DNA of 64,000 nt. Source: Tenacibaculum jejuense (GTDB lineage Bacteria > Bacteroidota > Bacteroidia > Flavobacteriales > Flavobacteriaceae). The stretch is from NCBI RefSeq assembly GCF_900198195.1, contig NZ_LT899436.1:558001-622000 (forward strand), read 5' to 3'. The notes under the pieces are model-generated. The model searched no databases. It was not told the DNA's origin and was given only the letters and a program-made list of their open reading frames with translations. Positions 55,891-64,000 of this stretch are shown here, one piece after another; the first letter of the stretch is position 1; the number at the start of each line of letters is the position of its first letter. The position numbers and the translations under genes are program-made.

Positions 55891-56694
55891 TTAATCGTCC
55901 ATATGTATTGCAGGAATCTTGTTTTTAATATTTCTAGGATCTAAAGAAAAATACACATGAAATCTAGCGGTCCAACTTTGTTTAAATACGGTTGCATCAC
56001 TTAGTGTTTGCCCATGAGAATACATTATTCCTGTTGCTAATGTAAGTCTAGGACTTACGATATAACCAGCAGACATATGTAATCTTAAATCTTCCATTAC
56101 ACTTCCTGCAACTGTTTTTCCGCTCTGTAATATGAGTTCTGCTTCTGGAGAAACATAAAAAGTTTTTGGTTTAAATTGACTAGAGTTTATCGGTATTTTT
56201 GCTTTAAACATATAACGCCATCTATTCCTAAAAGTATATTCACTATCTTCTAAAAAACTTTTTGTCCAACGATGTTCAATACGAATACGATGATAAAATA
56301 GTAATGATGAAAGAGGAGAGGCAAACATATATTGATGCCAAATTCTCCATTCTGGAACTAAATTTCTATCTGTAGATTCTTCATCGGTATTAAAGTTAAG
56401 TCGTAATACTCCTCCTAAACTAATATTAAATTTTTTAGAGTAAATATATCCGATGGCATGTCTATTATAGATTTGTGCAAGCTGACCTACAAAAGGAGTT
56501 TTTTCAGTTTCTTGAAAGCGAAAATGTGTTTGTGCGACCCAATAAAAACGATTCGATAACCTAATATTACCATAAGTATTAATCCAAGTTTTGGTAATAG
56601 GTTCCTTAAATTTTGATGTTTCTTGTGAATTTACTTGCATCAGTAAAAACAAGAAAAAAATTAAACAGAGTTCTCTATAAAAATAGTTTTTCAT
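55891..56694 (-). CDS. DUF2490 outer-membrane beta-barrel protein
   Basis: The 267 residues have a signal peptide (cleavage near VNSQE) and a barrel made of aromatic-rich strands (WVAQTHFRFQ, PEWRIWHQYMF, HRIRIEHRW, RWRYMFKAKIP). The pattern is that of DUF2490, outer-membrane proteins common in Bacteroidota with no proven function. It starts a two-gene unit with the MORN gene. Confidence 0.88.
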   Translation of the reverse strand: MKNYFYRELCLIFFLFLLMQVNSQETSKFKEPITKTWINTYGNIRLSNRFYWVAQTHFRFQETEKTPFVGQLAQIYNRHAIGYIYSKKFNISLGGVLRLNFNTDEESTDRNLVPEWRIWHQYMFASPLSSLLFYHRIRIEHRWTKSFLEDSEYTFRNRWRYMFKAKIPINSSQFKPKTFYVSPEAELILQSGKTVAGSVMEDLRLHMSAGYIVSPRLTLATGIMYSHGQTLSDATVFKQSWTARFHVYFSLDPRNIKNKIPAIHMDD

Positions 56695-56883
56695 GTATAA
56701 AACAGCTAACTTGAAATTTTAGAAGCAAGAAAATAATTAGGGTTGATGCTTTTGAGGTTTCAAATTTAATAACTGTAACTAAACGCTAATAAAAGGCGTT
56801 TAGTATACATTTTTCTATTGTGTAGAATTCCTACAATACTTAACAGTAATAAAAGATTTTTACTTTAGTTTAATATTTTGTTT

Positions 56884-57519
56884 TTAAGTTTTTTGTGATG
56901 TTTGGCCTAAAGCAATTGAAATTTCCGGTACTCTTTTATTAAAGTATGTTTTGATGTTTTGGAAATCTTCTTTTTCTAATTCAAGAAAAGAAATTAATTC
57001 CTGTGAGTCTTCTTTGAAAAGAATAATCTGATTCTGAAATACTTTTAAACTAGTTATTTCTGAAACATTAAAAGTTCGTTCCTCTTTACCACTTTTAAAA
57101 GTTATTAACCCTTTTTTAATTTGGAAGGATGCTGTTTTTCTAAGAAATATACCACTTACAAATGATACAAAGATCATTGTGAAAACTATCATGTAGTTAA
57201 TTTGGTAAACATTAACAATGTAAGCATAACCTAAAAGACCAGTTACTAAGAATATAGAAAAACCTAAGCTAGTATCTTTATGAGTATAATCGTTTTCACT
57301 AGGTATAAATACTGAATCTGTATCTTTTTTCTTTGGGATGAAAGATTTATAGGTTATAAATATTAATAATAGAATTAAAGCCACTGTTATGTATGGTTTT
57401 GGGATTTGGTCATAGTAAAAAGCAATTTCATCTCTATAGAAATGTTCTATTGTTTTAAAACCGATGAAACAAACCCAAAAATTAATATATTTCCAATAAT
57501 GTGATAATTTCTCTTTCAT
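56884..57519 (-). CDS. Membrane protein with PH-like C-terminal domain
   Basis: The frame is open to an ATG at 57549, but that codon lies inside the alaS terminator hairpin, so I start at the ATG 57519 (MKEKLSHYWKYINFW), giving 211 residues. There are about four membrane helices (near 12-28, 43-60, 87-105 and 108-127), then a beta-rich C-terminus from about 130 that resembles a bacterial PH domain (FQIKKGLITFKSGKEERTF). Function is unknown. Confidence 0.75.
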   Translation of the reverse strand: MKEKLSHYWKYINFWVCFIGFKTIEHFYRDEIAFYYDQIPKPYITVALILLLIFITYKSFIPKKKDTDSVFIPSENDYTHKDTSLGFSIFLVTGLLGYAYIVNVYQINYMIVFTMIFVSFVSGIFLRKTASFQIKKGLITFKSGKEERTFNVSEITSLKVFQNQIILFKEDSQELISFLELEKEDFQNIKTYFNKRVPEISIALGQTSQKT

Positions 57520-57532
57520 GACTGTAAAAATA

Positions 57533-57567
57533 AAAAAATCTAAAGTCATAATGACCTTAGATTTTTT
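57533..57567. terminator. Intrinsic terminator after alaS
   Basis: Arms 57533-57549 and 57551-57567 pair over 17 positions with one mismatch and A/T runs at the ends. On the minus strand it ends alaS. Confidence 0.75.
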
Positions 57568-57666
57568 AGTGTTATTCTGAATTTACCTGTGCTGAACTTG
57601 TTTCAGTATTTCAGAATCTCATCATAAGAATCTTAAACTAATTCAGATTGGCGTTAATATTTTTTG

Positions 57667-60282
57667 TTATACGATGTAATCCTTAGCGCGTTCTAATGCT
57701 TTAGGAATTCCACCAGGGTTTTTACCTCCAGCCGTAGCAAAGAAATTTTGTCCACCACCACCTCCGTGGATTAATTTTCCTAATTCTCTAACTACTTTAC
57801 CAGCATCGTAACCTTTTTCGTTAGCTAAATCTTTAGAAATATAACACGTTAACATTGCTTTTTCTTTTGTAGGAGCAGTAGCAAATAAGACAAATAAATT
57901 GTCAATCTCACCTCCTAATTCAAATAGTAGATTTTTAATACTAGCAGGATCTAAATCTACTTTTGTTGCTAAGAAGTTTACACCATTAATTTCAGTGATT
58001 TGATTTTTTAAATCACCTTTCATGTTCTTAGCTTTATCTTTTAATAACTGTTCTATTTGCTTTTTTAAAGCAGCGTTTTCATCTTGTAAAGAAGTAACTG
58101 CTTTAGTTAAATCTTTAGGATTTTTCAACACATCTTTTACAGCATTAAATTTATCTTCAACATCTTCGAAATACTCTCCTACAGCCATGTTTGTAATTGC
58201 TTCAATACGACGAATACCAGCAGCTACTGCCCCTTCAGATTTAATTTTGAAATACCAAACATCACCAGTTTGTTGAACGTGTGTTCCTCCACATAATTCC
58301 ATCGACTGTCCAAACTTAATTGCTCTTACACTATCGCCATATTTTTCTCCAAATAAAGCAATTGCCCCTTCGTCGATTGCTTGTTGCATTGGAATATTAC
58401 GTTTTTCTTCTAACGGAAGATTTTCGCGAATTCTAGCATTTACAAATGCTTCAATTTCTTTTAATTGATCGCTATCAACTTTAGAAAAATGAGAAAAATC
58501 GAAACGTAAATGTTTAGGACTTACTAAAGATCCTTTTTGTTCCACATGTGTTCCTAAAATTGAACGTAAAGCTTGGTGTAATAAATGTGTTGCTGTGTGG
58601 TTACTTGCAGAAAGTCTTCTGTATTCTTCATTTACTACAGCTTTAAACGACTCGTTTAAATGGTTAGGTAAATTTTTCGTGTAATGAATAATTACATTAT
58701 TTTCTTTTTTGGTATTTAAAATATGAATCACGTCACCATGAGCATCTTCTAAGAAACCTTTGTCACCAACTTGTCCTCCTCCTTCAGGATAAAAAGGAGT
58801 CATGTTAAATACTAATTGATATTGATCACCATCTTTTTTTGTGGTTACTTTTCTGTAGCGAGTTAATTTTACACCTACACTTAAAGTATCGTAACCAACA
58901 AATTCTTCAACTTCATCATCAATTAAAGATACCCAATCGTCTGTTGCAAGTGCAGTAGCTTGTCTACCTCTTTCTTGTTGTTCTTTTAGAGCAACATCAT
59001 ATTCAGATTTGTTATAAGAAAATCCTCTTTCAGATAAAATTAAACCTGTAAGATCTTCTGGGAAACCATAGGTATCTTTTAATTCAAATACTTTACGTCC
59101 AGAAATTTCCTTGGAAGCACTATTTTGAATTACAGTATCTAATAAAAGAAGTCCTTGTTCAAGAGTTTTTAAGAACGATTGTTCTTCTTCTTTAATTACA
59201 TTATGAACTAAAGTGGCTTGCTTTTTTATTTCAGGAAAAGCTTCGCCCATTTGGTGAGCTAAAGTTTCAGATAACTTGTAAATAAAAGCTTCTTTCTGAT
59301 TTAAAAATGTGAATCCGTAACGAATAGCACGTCTTAAAATTCTACGAATTACATAACCAGCTCCATTATTACTTGGTAATTGTCCGTCTGCAATAGCAAA
59401 AGAAACAGCTCTTACGTGATCTGCAATTACACGAACAGCTACGTCTACTTTTTCATCGTTTCCATATTGTACACCAGTAATAGTTTCAATTTCTCTAATT
59501 AACGGAGTAAATACATCTGTATCATAATTCGATTGAACGTTTTGTAAAACCATACATAAACGCTCAAATCCCATACCTGTATCAATATGTTTAGCAGGTA
59601 GTTCTTCTAAAGATTTATCTGCTTTTCTATTGTACTGCATGAAAACTAAATTCCATATTTCAACAACTTCAGGATGATCTTCATTAACTAAAGATTTTCC
59701 GTCCACTTTAGCTTTTTCATCAGCAGAACGAATATCAACGTGAATTTCAGAACAAGGTCCGCAAGGTCCTTGATCTCCCATTTCCCAGAAGTTATCTTTT
59801 TTATTTCCCATTAAGATACGATCTTCAGAAATATGCTGTTTCCATAAATCGTAAGCTTCTTGATCCATTTTTGTTCCATCACCTTCATCACCTTCAAACA
59901 CGGTAACATATAAAATGTCTTTAGGAATTTTGTAAACTTCAGTTAACAATTCCCAAGCCCAAGCGATTGCTTCTTTTTTAAAGTAATCACCAAAACTCCA
60001 GTTACCTAACATTTCAAACATGGTGTGATGATAAGTATCATAACCAACTTCTTCTAAATCGTTGTGTTTACCAGAAACACGAAGACATTTTTGAGAGTCT
60101 GAAATACGTGGGTTTTTAGGCGTATTATTTCCCAAGAAAAATTCCTTAAATGGGGCCATCCCAGAGTTAGTGAACATAAGGGTTGGGTCATTTTTTAATA
60201 CCATTGGGGCAGAAGGCACAATTTCGTGTTGTTTAGATTTAAAAAATTCTAAAAACTTGCTTCTAATTTCTTGAGATTTCAT
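57667..60282 (-). CDS. alaS: Alanyl-tRNA synthetase
   Basis: The 871-residue class II synthetase is full length. The catalytic domain holds [15 protein letters not shown] and [15 protein letters not shown] at the start. The editing domain zinc site is NHTATHLLH and CGGTHV. The C-Ala domain ends with [15 protein letters not shown]. It charges tRNA-Ala and removes mis-attached serine or glycine. It is divergent from the M23 peptidase gene and ends with its own terminator. Confidence 0.97.
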   Translation of the reverse strand: MKSQEIRSKFLEFFKSKQHEIVPSAPMVLKNDPTLMFTNSGMAPFKEFFLGNNTPKNPRISDSQKCLRVSGKHNDLEEVGYDTYHHTMFEMLGNWSFGDYFKKEAIAWAWELLTEVYKIPKDILYVTVFEGDEGDGTKMDQEAYDLWKQHISEDRILMGNKKDNFWEMGDQGPCGPCSEIHVDIRSADEKAKVDGKSLVNEDHPEVVEIWNLVFMQYNRKADKSLEELPAKHIDTGMGFERLCMVLQNVQSNYDTDVFTPLIREIETITGVQYGNDEKVDVAVRVIADHVRAVSFAIADGQLPSNNGAGYVIRRILRRAIRYGFTFLNQKEAFIYKLSETLAHQMGEAFPEIKKQATLVHNVIKEEEQSFLKTLEQGLLLLDTVIQNSASKEISGRKVFELKDTYGFPEDLTGLILSERGFSYNKSEYDVALKEQQERGRQATALATDDWVSLIDDEVEEFVGYDTLSVGVKLTRYRKVTTKKDGDQYQLVFNMTPFYPEGGGQVGDKGFLEDAHGDVIHILNTKKENNVIIHYTKNLPNHLNESFKAVVNEEYRRLSASNHTATHLLHQALRSILGTHVEQKGSLVSPKHLRFDFSHFSKVDSDQLKEIEAFVNARIRENLPLEEKRNIPMQQAIDEGAIALFGEKYGDSVRAIKFGQSMELCGGTHVQQTGDVWYFKIKSEGAVAAGIRRIEAITNMAVGEYFEDVEDKFNAVKDVLKNPKDLTKAVTSLQDENAALKKQIEQLLKDKAKNMKGDLKNQITEINGVNFLATKVDLDPASIKNLLFELGGEIDNLFVLFATAPTKEKAMLTCYISKDLANEKGYDAGKVVRELGKLIHGGGGGQNFFATAGGKNPGGIPKALERAKDYIV

Positions 60283-60345
60283 AGGTTATTACGTTAAAAT
60301 AATTCTAATAAAAGAAAGGAAATCGTTGAGTTTTGAAACATTTCA

Positions 60346-60353
60346 TAACTTTG
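60346..60353 (+). promoter_or_regulatory. Bacteroidota -7 promoter element for the M23 peptidase gene
   Basis: TAACTTTG matches TAnnTTTG, with TTG 17 bases upstream (60326-60328). It abuts the ATG at 60355, which would therefore fall at or before the transcript start. Confidence 0.45.
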
Positions 60354-60414
60354 CATGTCTAATCAACTAAAACAAGGTCCTTTCAAAGGACACAAAAGTA
60401 CTACATTTGGTCAT

Positions 60415-61383
60415 ATGGCAAAAGTAAAATATTATTACGATCCAGAAACGCTATCGTACCAGCAAATTGAGTTACGAAAGCGCGATAAGTTCAAGAATAG
60501 TATCATTATACTATTGGGGGTTGGACTTACGATGTTTCTTGGATTTATGGTTTTAAGTCAGTTCATTGAATCACCAAAACAAAAAGCACAAAAAAGAGAA
60601 TTAGAAAATTCTAAGCTTCACATTGAATTATTAGGAAAGCGAATAGAAGAAGTTACTGAAGTTTTAGGTGATTTACAGGAACGAGATAATTACATATATA
60701 GAACATATTTTGAGGCAAATCCAATTCCAGACGAACAGCGAAAAGCAGGTTTTGGTGGAGTAAATCGCTACAAGAATTTAGAAGGTTTTGATAACAGTGA
60801 AATGATTATTGATGTGACCAAACGTTTAGATGTATTGTCTAAACAAATAGTGGTACAATCGAAATCACTAGATGAAATAGTAGATTTAGCAAAAGCAAAA
60901 GAAAAAATGTTGGCTTCTATACCTGCAATTCAGCCTTTAAAAGCTGAAGATTTAACACGAATGGCTTCAGGTTATGGAATGCGAATGCATCCAATTTTAA
61001 AAATTCGTAAAATGCATAAGGGAATGGATTTTACAGCACCTAAAGGAACACCAATCTATGCTTCAGGAAATGGAACAGTTTCTAGAGCAAATAGAAGTGC
61101 AACTTTTGGAAAAGTAGTTTACATTGAACATGGGTATGGTTATAAAACTGTATATGCTCATATGAGTAAGATTGGAGTTAAGAAAGGGCAAACTGTAAAA
61201 CGTGGAGATATTATAGGTTACGTAGGAAATACAGGAAGATCTGTATCTGCACATTTACACTATGAAGTTCATCGAAATGGTGTAGCTGTAAATCCAATAT
61301 ACTATTATTACGGAGATTTAACACCAGAACAATTTTTAGCAATGCAAAAGGCTTCTGAAGACGAAGGACAGTCTTTTGACTAA
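60415..61383 (+). CDS. M23 family (LytM-type) metallopeptidase
   Basis: This peptidoglycan hydrolase or related factor has one membrane helix near its N-terminus (about residues 28-48), a coiled coil (about 52-80) and a C-terminal LytM domain with the zinc residues of HKGMDF and the HxH of AHLHYEVHRNG. The frame is open to ATG 60355, but a promoter element ends at 60353 and relatives begin MAKVKYYYDPETLSY, so I start at 60415 (322 residues). If the upstream ATG is used the product is 342 residues. It faces the periplasm and is divergent from alaS. Confidence 0.9.
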   Translation: MAKVKYYYDPETLSYQQIELRKRDKFKNSIIILLGVGLTMFLGFMVLSQFIESPKQKAQKRELENSKLHIELLGKRIEEVTEVLGDLQERDNYIYRTYFEANPIPDEQRKAGFGGVNRYKNLEGFDNSEMIIDVTKRLDVLSKQIVVQSKSLDEIVDLAKAKEKMLASIPAIQPLKAEDLTRMASGYGMRMHPILKIRKMHKGMDFTAPKGTPIYASGNGTVSRANRSATFGKVVYIEHGYGYKTVYAHMSKIGVKKGQTVKRGDIIGYVGNTGRSVSAHLHYEVHRNGVAVNPIYYYYGDLTPEQFLAMQKASEDEGQSFD

Positions 61384-61404
61384 TTTTTACCTCAGTATTA
61401 AAAT

Positions 61405-62466
61405 ATGTTAATTAAAAAAAGAGTACTAGCACTTAGTATATTTAGTTTATTAGGAGGCTTGAATGCACAACAAGCTGATTCAATTCAAGTAAAAGAAAAA
61501 GAAATTAACTTTATGGCAGTTGGAGATATGATGTTAGGAACCACTTTTCCTAATGCATCGTATTTACCTCCAAAAGGAACATACCCTTTTAAAGATGTAC
61601 AAACTGTTTTCGATAAAGCTGATGTGTTGTTTGGAAATTTAGAAGGAACTTTAACTGATACAGGAAAAAATGCAAAACGATGTAAAGATCCATCTAAATG
61701 TTATTCTTTTAAAAGCCCAGAATCTTTTGGTAAGCATTTTGAAAAAGCAGGTTTTGATGTTGTAAGCGTTGCAAATAATCACATTGGAGATTTTGGAAGT
61801 ATAGGAATTAAAAATACCTTAAAAACTCTTGATAATTCTGGAATAGCAAGTGCAGGGGTTTTATCTAAACCGACTACTGTTTTTGAAAAGGACGGAGTTA
61901 AATACGGTTTAATCGCTTTTGCTCCGAATAAAGACTGTTTAAAGTTGAACTTTGTAACTAAGGGAACACAAATGGTGAAAAACTTAGCAAAGAAAGTCGA
62001 TATAGTAATTGTTTCTTTTCACGGAGGAGCTGAAGGAACTAAGCATAAAAATGTACCTAGAAAAACAGAATATTTCTACGGAGAGAATAGAGGTAATGTA
62101 TATGCATTTGCTCATAAAATGATTGATGCTGGAGCAGGAATTGTATTAGGTCACGGTCCACACGTACCAAGAGCAATAGAAGTTTATAAAGGGAAATTTA
62201 TCGCTTACAGTATGGGGAATTTTGCAACATACAAACGTTTTAGTATGAGTGGTTCAAAAGCATATTCGCCAATATTTGAATTGAAACTGAAAGAGAATGG
62301 AGATTTTATTGAAGGAAAAATCCATTCAGCTATTCAAACTAAAACCAGATACCCTTTTTTAGATACTCAAGAACGTGCATTTAACGAAATAAAAAAGTTG
62401 ACTTTACAAGATTTTCCAGAAAATAAAATTAAGTTTGGTAAATCTGGAAAAATAGAATTAAAGTAA
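61405..62466 (+). CDS. CapA family protein (poly-gamma-glutamate synthesis-like)
   Basis: The 353 residues have a signal peptide (cleavage near LNAQQ) and a metallophosphatase-type CapA domain: MAVGDMMLGTTF, LFGNLEGTLTD, VSVANNHIGDFGS, VSFHGGAEG and LGHGPHVPRAIEVYKGK. CapA proteins take part in poly-gamma-glutamate capsule or related envelope work, though many Bacteroidota members are of unknown role. It lies 21 bases after the M23 gene and one base before the MerR gene, so it is part of an operon. Confidence 0.88.
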   Translation: MLIKKRVLALSIFSLLGGLNAQQADSIQVKEKEINFMAVGDMMLGTTFPNASYLPPKGTYPFKDVQTVFDKADVLFGNLEGTLTDTGKNAKRCKDPSKCYSFKSPESFGKHFEKAGFDVVSVANNHIGDFGSIGIKNTLKTLDNSGIASAGVLSKPTTVFEKDGVKYGLIAFAPNKDCLKLNFVTKGTQMVKNLAKKVDIVIVSFHGGAEGTKHKNVPRKTEYFYGENRGNVYAFAHKMIDAGAGIVLGHGPHVPRAIEVYKGKFIAYSMGNFATYKRFSMSGSKAYSPIFELKLKENGDFIEGKIHSAIQTKTRYPFLDTQERAFNEIKKLTLQDFPENKIKFGKSGKIELK

Positions 62467-62467
62467 C

Positions 62468-62800
62468 ATGCACGTTGATCTCCCTAAAAAAAGGTATTAT
62501 AAAATTGGTGAAGTTGCCAAAGCATTTGATGTGAATACATCTTTAATTCGTTTTTGGGAAGGAGAATTTGACATTATCAAACCCAAAAAAAATGCAAAAG
62601 GGAATCGACTTTTTACTCCTGAGGATATAGAGAATTTTAAGTTGATTTATAACTTAGTAAAAGAAAGAGGTTTTACTCTTGATGGCGCCAAACAAAAACT
62701 CAAACAAAATCCAGAGAAAATAGTACAAAATCAGGAGATCATCAGCAGATTAGAAGCTGTAAAAGCAGAGTTAATAAAAATCAAAAATCAAATTGAATAA
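62468..62800 (+). CDS. MerR family transcriptional regulator
   Basis: The 110 residues open with the MerR winged helix (YYKIGEVAKAFDVNTSLIRFWEGEF, with RFWE near residues 28-31) followed by a dimerising helix. It lacks the metal-binding cysteines of true MerR and matches the short HTH family often found in this position in Bacteroidota. It starts one base after the CapA stop. Its targets are unknown. Confidence 0.88.
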   Translation: MHVDLPKKRYYKIGEVAKAFDVNTSLIRFWEGEFDIIKPKKNAKGNRLFTPEDIENFKLIYNLVKERGFTLDGAKQKLKQNPEKIVQNQEIISRLEAVKAELIKIKNQIE

Positions 62801-62815
62801 CAAAAAATCGAAATT

Positions 62816-63418
62816 ATGAAAAAATGGTTAGTTCCTATATTAGTAGTTGTAGCATTAGTGATATACTTTTTTAAATCAGGAGTTAGTTTTAATAACACTG
62901 CTGTAGAGTATGAGGAGAATGCAAAAACAAAATGGTCTAATGTAGAGAGTTCATATCAAAGAAGAAATGATTTGATAGGTAATCTTGTGAAAACAGTACA
63001 AGGTGCTGCAGATTTTGAAAAAAGTACGTTAACAGATGTAATTAACGCAAGAGCAAAAGCAACTTCTGTAAATATCGATGCTAGTAAATTAACTCCAGAA
63101 ACTATGGCGCAGTTTCAACAAGCACAATCAGGTTTATCAGGTGCGTTATCTAAGTTGTTAGTTTCTGTAGAGCGTTATCCAGAGTTAAAAGCAAATCGTA
63201 ACTTTTTAGAATTACAAAGCCAGTTAGAAGGAACAGAAAACAGAATTAAAGTTGCTAGAGATAGATACAACGAATCTGTTAATATTTACAATAAGCACAT
63301 CAAAAAATTCCCAGGATCTTTATATGCAGGTTTCTTAAATTTTGATGAAATGGTACGTTACAAAGCTGATCCAGGTTCAGAAAAAGCACCAGATGTTAAT
63401 TTCGATTTTGGAAAATAA
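62816..63418 (+). CDS. LemA family protein
   Basis: The 200-residue protein has one N-terminal membrane helix (WLVPILVVVALVIYFF) and a long helical bundle with LemA hallmarks: NVESSYQRRNDLIGNLVKTV, YPELKANRNFLELQSQLEGTENRI and the ARDRYNESVNIYN ending. LemA proteins are membrane-anchored with an exposed helical domain; function is uncertain. It leads directly into two TPM-domain genes, a common trio in Bacteroidota. Confidence 0.93.
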   Translation: MKKWLVPILVVVALVIYFFKSGVSFNNTAVEYEENAKTKWSNVESSYQRRNDLIGNLVKTVQGAADFEKSTLTDVINARAKATSVNIDASKLTPETMAQFQQAQSGLSGALSKLLVSVERYPELKANRNFLELQSQLEGTENRIKVARDRYNESVNIYNKHIKKFPGSLYAGFLNFDEMVRYKADPGSEKAPDVNFDFGK

Positions 63419-63856
63419 ATGTCTCAAGTAGAAGATTTTCTTTCTAAAGCAGAAGAACAAGAAATAGTCGAGGCTATTCGACAAGCAGAGTTAAATACTT
63501 CTGGTGAAATTCGAGTGCATATTGAAGCAACTACATCACTTTCGCATTACGATCGAGCATTAGAAGTATTTAAAATGCTTAACATGGATCAAACTAAAGC
63601 AGAAAATGCGGTGTTAATCTATGTAGCAGTTGTAGATCATAAATTTGTGATTTACGGAGACAAAGGTATAAATGCTGTTGTACCAAATGATTTTTGGGAA
63701 ACGACTAGAGATATCATACAACATAATTTTAAGAACGGTAATTTTACAGCAGGTTTAGTTCAAGGAGTATTAAAAGCAGGAGAAGAATTAAAGGCTCATT
63801 TTCCTTGGGATAAAGATGATGTAGATGAATTACCAAATGAAGTATCTAAAGGTTAA
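63419..63856 (+). CDS. TPM domain-containing protein (short, no signal peptide)
   Basis: The 145 residues form one TPM/Psb32-like domain (EIVEAIRQAELNTSGEIRVHIE at the start, then AVLIYVAVVDHKFVIYGDKGIN). It has no signal peptide or membrane helix, so it is probably cytoplasmic or on the inner face. The LemA stop and this start are adjacent, and the next TPM gene starts immediately after its stop, so the three are tightly coupled. Confidence 0.9.
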   Translation: MSQVEDFLSKAEEQEIVEAIRQAELNTSGEIRVHIEATTSLSHYDRALEVFKMLNMDQTKAENAVLIYVAVVDHKFVIYGDKGINAVVPNDFWETTRDIIQHNFKNGNFTAGLVQGVLKAGEELKAHFPWDKDDVDELPNEVSKG

Positions 63857-64000
63857 ATGAAAAAGAGCTTTTTTACTATAATTTTCTTTCTTGTTGCATT
63901 TCAATTCAGTTTTGCTCAGTATAATATTCCTAAGAAACCAAAGTTTCAAACAAGTGTCTACGATTATTACATAAAGAAAAAAGGAGTTAAAGAACAAAAA
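63857..64000 (+). CDS. Exported TPM-type (YgcG-like) protein, N-terminal fragment cut by the window edge
   Basis: The ATG at 63857 starts right after the previous stop and the frame is open to the last base (48 codons). The start is a clear signal peptide (hydrophobic residues 5-18, cleavage near FAQYN). The visible mature part (PKFQTSVYDYY) matches how YgcG-like TPM proteins begin, in the LemA-TPM-TPM order. Only the N-terminus can be seen. Confidence 0.8.
   Translation, partial: MKKSFFTIIFFLVAFQFSFAQYNIPKKPKFQTSVYDYYIKKKGVKEQK

Overview
The window looks like part of a chromosome from a marine, low-GC member of the Flavobacteriaceae (Bacteroidota), perhaps close to Tenacibaculum; the genus is a guess. 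The lineage signs are seen directly. Four large secreted proteins end in type IX secretion (T9SS) C-terminal sorting domains. Many genes are preceded by the Bacteroidota promoter signature TAnnTTTG rather than a Shine-Dalgarno-led 5' end. There is also a PorT-like barrel, a GLPGLI protein, a DUF5916 barrel, a GSCFA protein and a long aromatic amino acid hydroxylase, all typical of this group.

Layout. 1-4172: two T9SS cargo genes, a truncated CBM5/12-like protein and a BNR/FN3/discoidin protein. 4210-13489: a conserved block with a YugP-type metallopeptidase, type I asparaginase, an ExbB/small membrane protein/ExbD/ExbD/PorT-like cluster, a PAP2-like membrane protein, sigma-54 and asparaginyl-tRNA synthetase. 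13926-21095: one giant 2389-residue leucine-rich-repeat T9SS protein with recent internal duplications. 21195-24955: an RND/MMPL exporter, ribosome recycling factor and UMP kinase. 25438-28710: a beta-helix/ricin/FN3 T9SS protein. 28803-31575: EF-Ts, S2, S9 and L13. 31765-43427: envelope and housekeeping genes (DUF5916 barrel, OmpA lipoprotein, ApbE, methyltransferase, Map, thioredoxin-like lipoprotein, GpmI, a duplicated coiled-coil protein). 43812-47782: an unknown helical protein, then a biopterin-dependent aromatic amino acid hydroxylase with a rhodanese.

48246-52901 is the most unusual part. It is a five-gene minus-strand cassette flanked by gene-poor, hairpin-rich DNA (47783-48245 and 52902-53503). 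In transcription order it holds an unknown exported protein, a pseudoknot-forming leader, two paralogous small secreted peptides with four cysteines each, an intercistronic hairpin, a GLPGLI protein, and a large outer-membrane barrel with a TonB-receptor-like front end. I propose it as a candidate secreted-peptide system; its function is unknown.

53504-64000 returns to core genes: GSCFA, RraA, MORN, DUF2490, AlaS, an M23 peptidase, CapA, MerR, LemA and two TPM-domain genes, the last cut by the window edge.

Most convergent gene pairs are separated by symmetrical hairpins that can terminate both strands. I saw no rRNA, tRNA, CRISPR array, prophage or intact insertion sequence.
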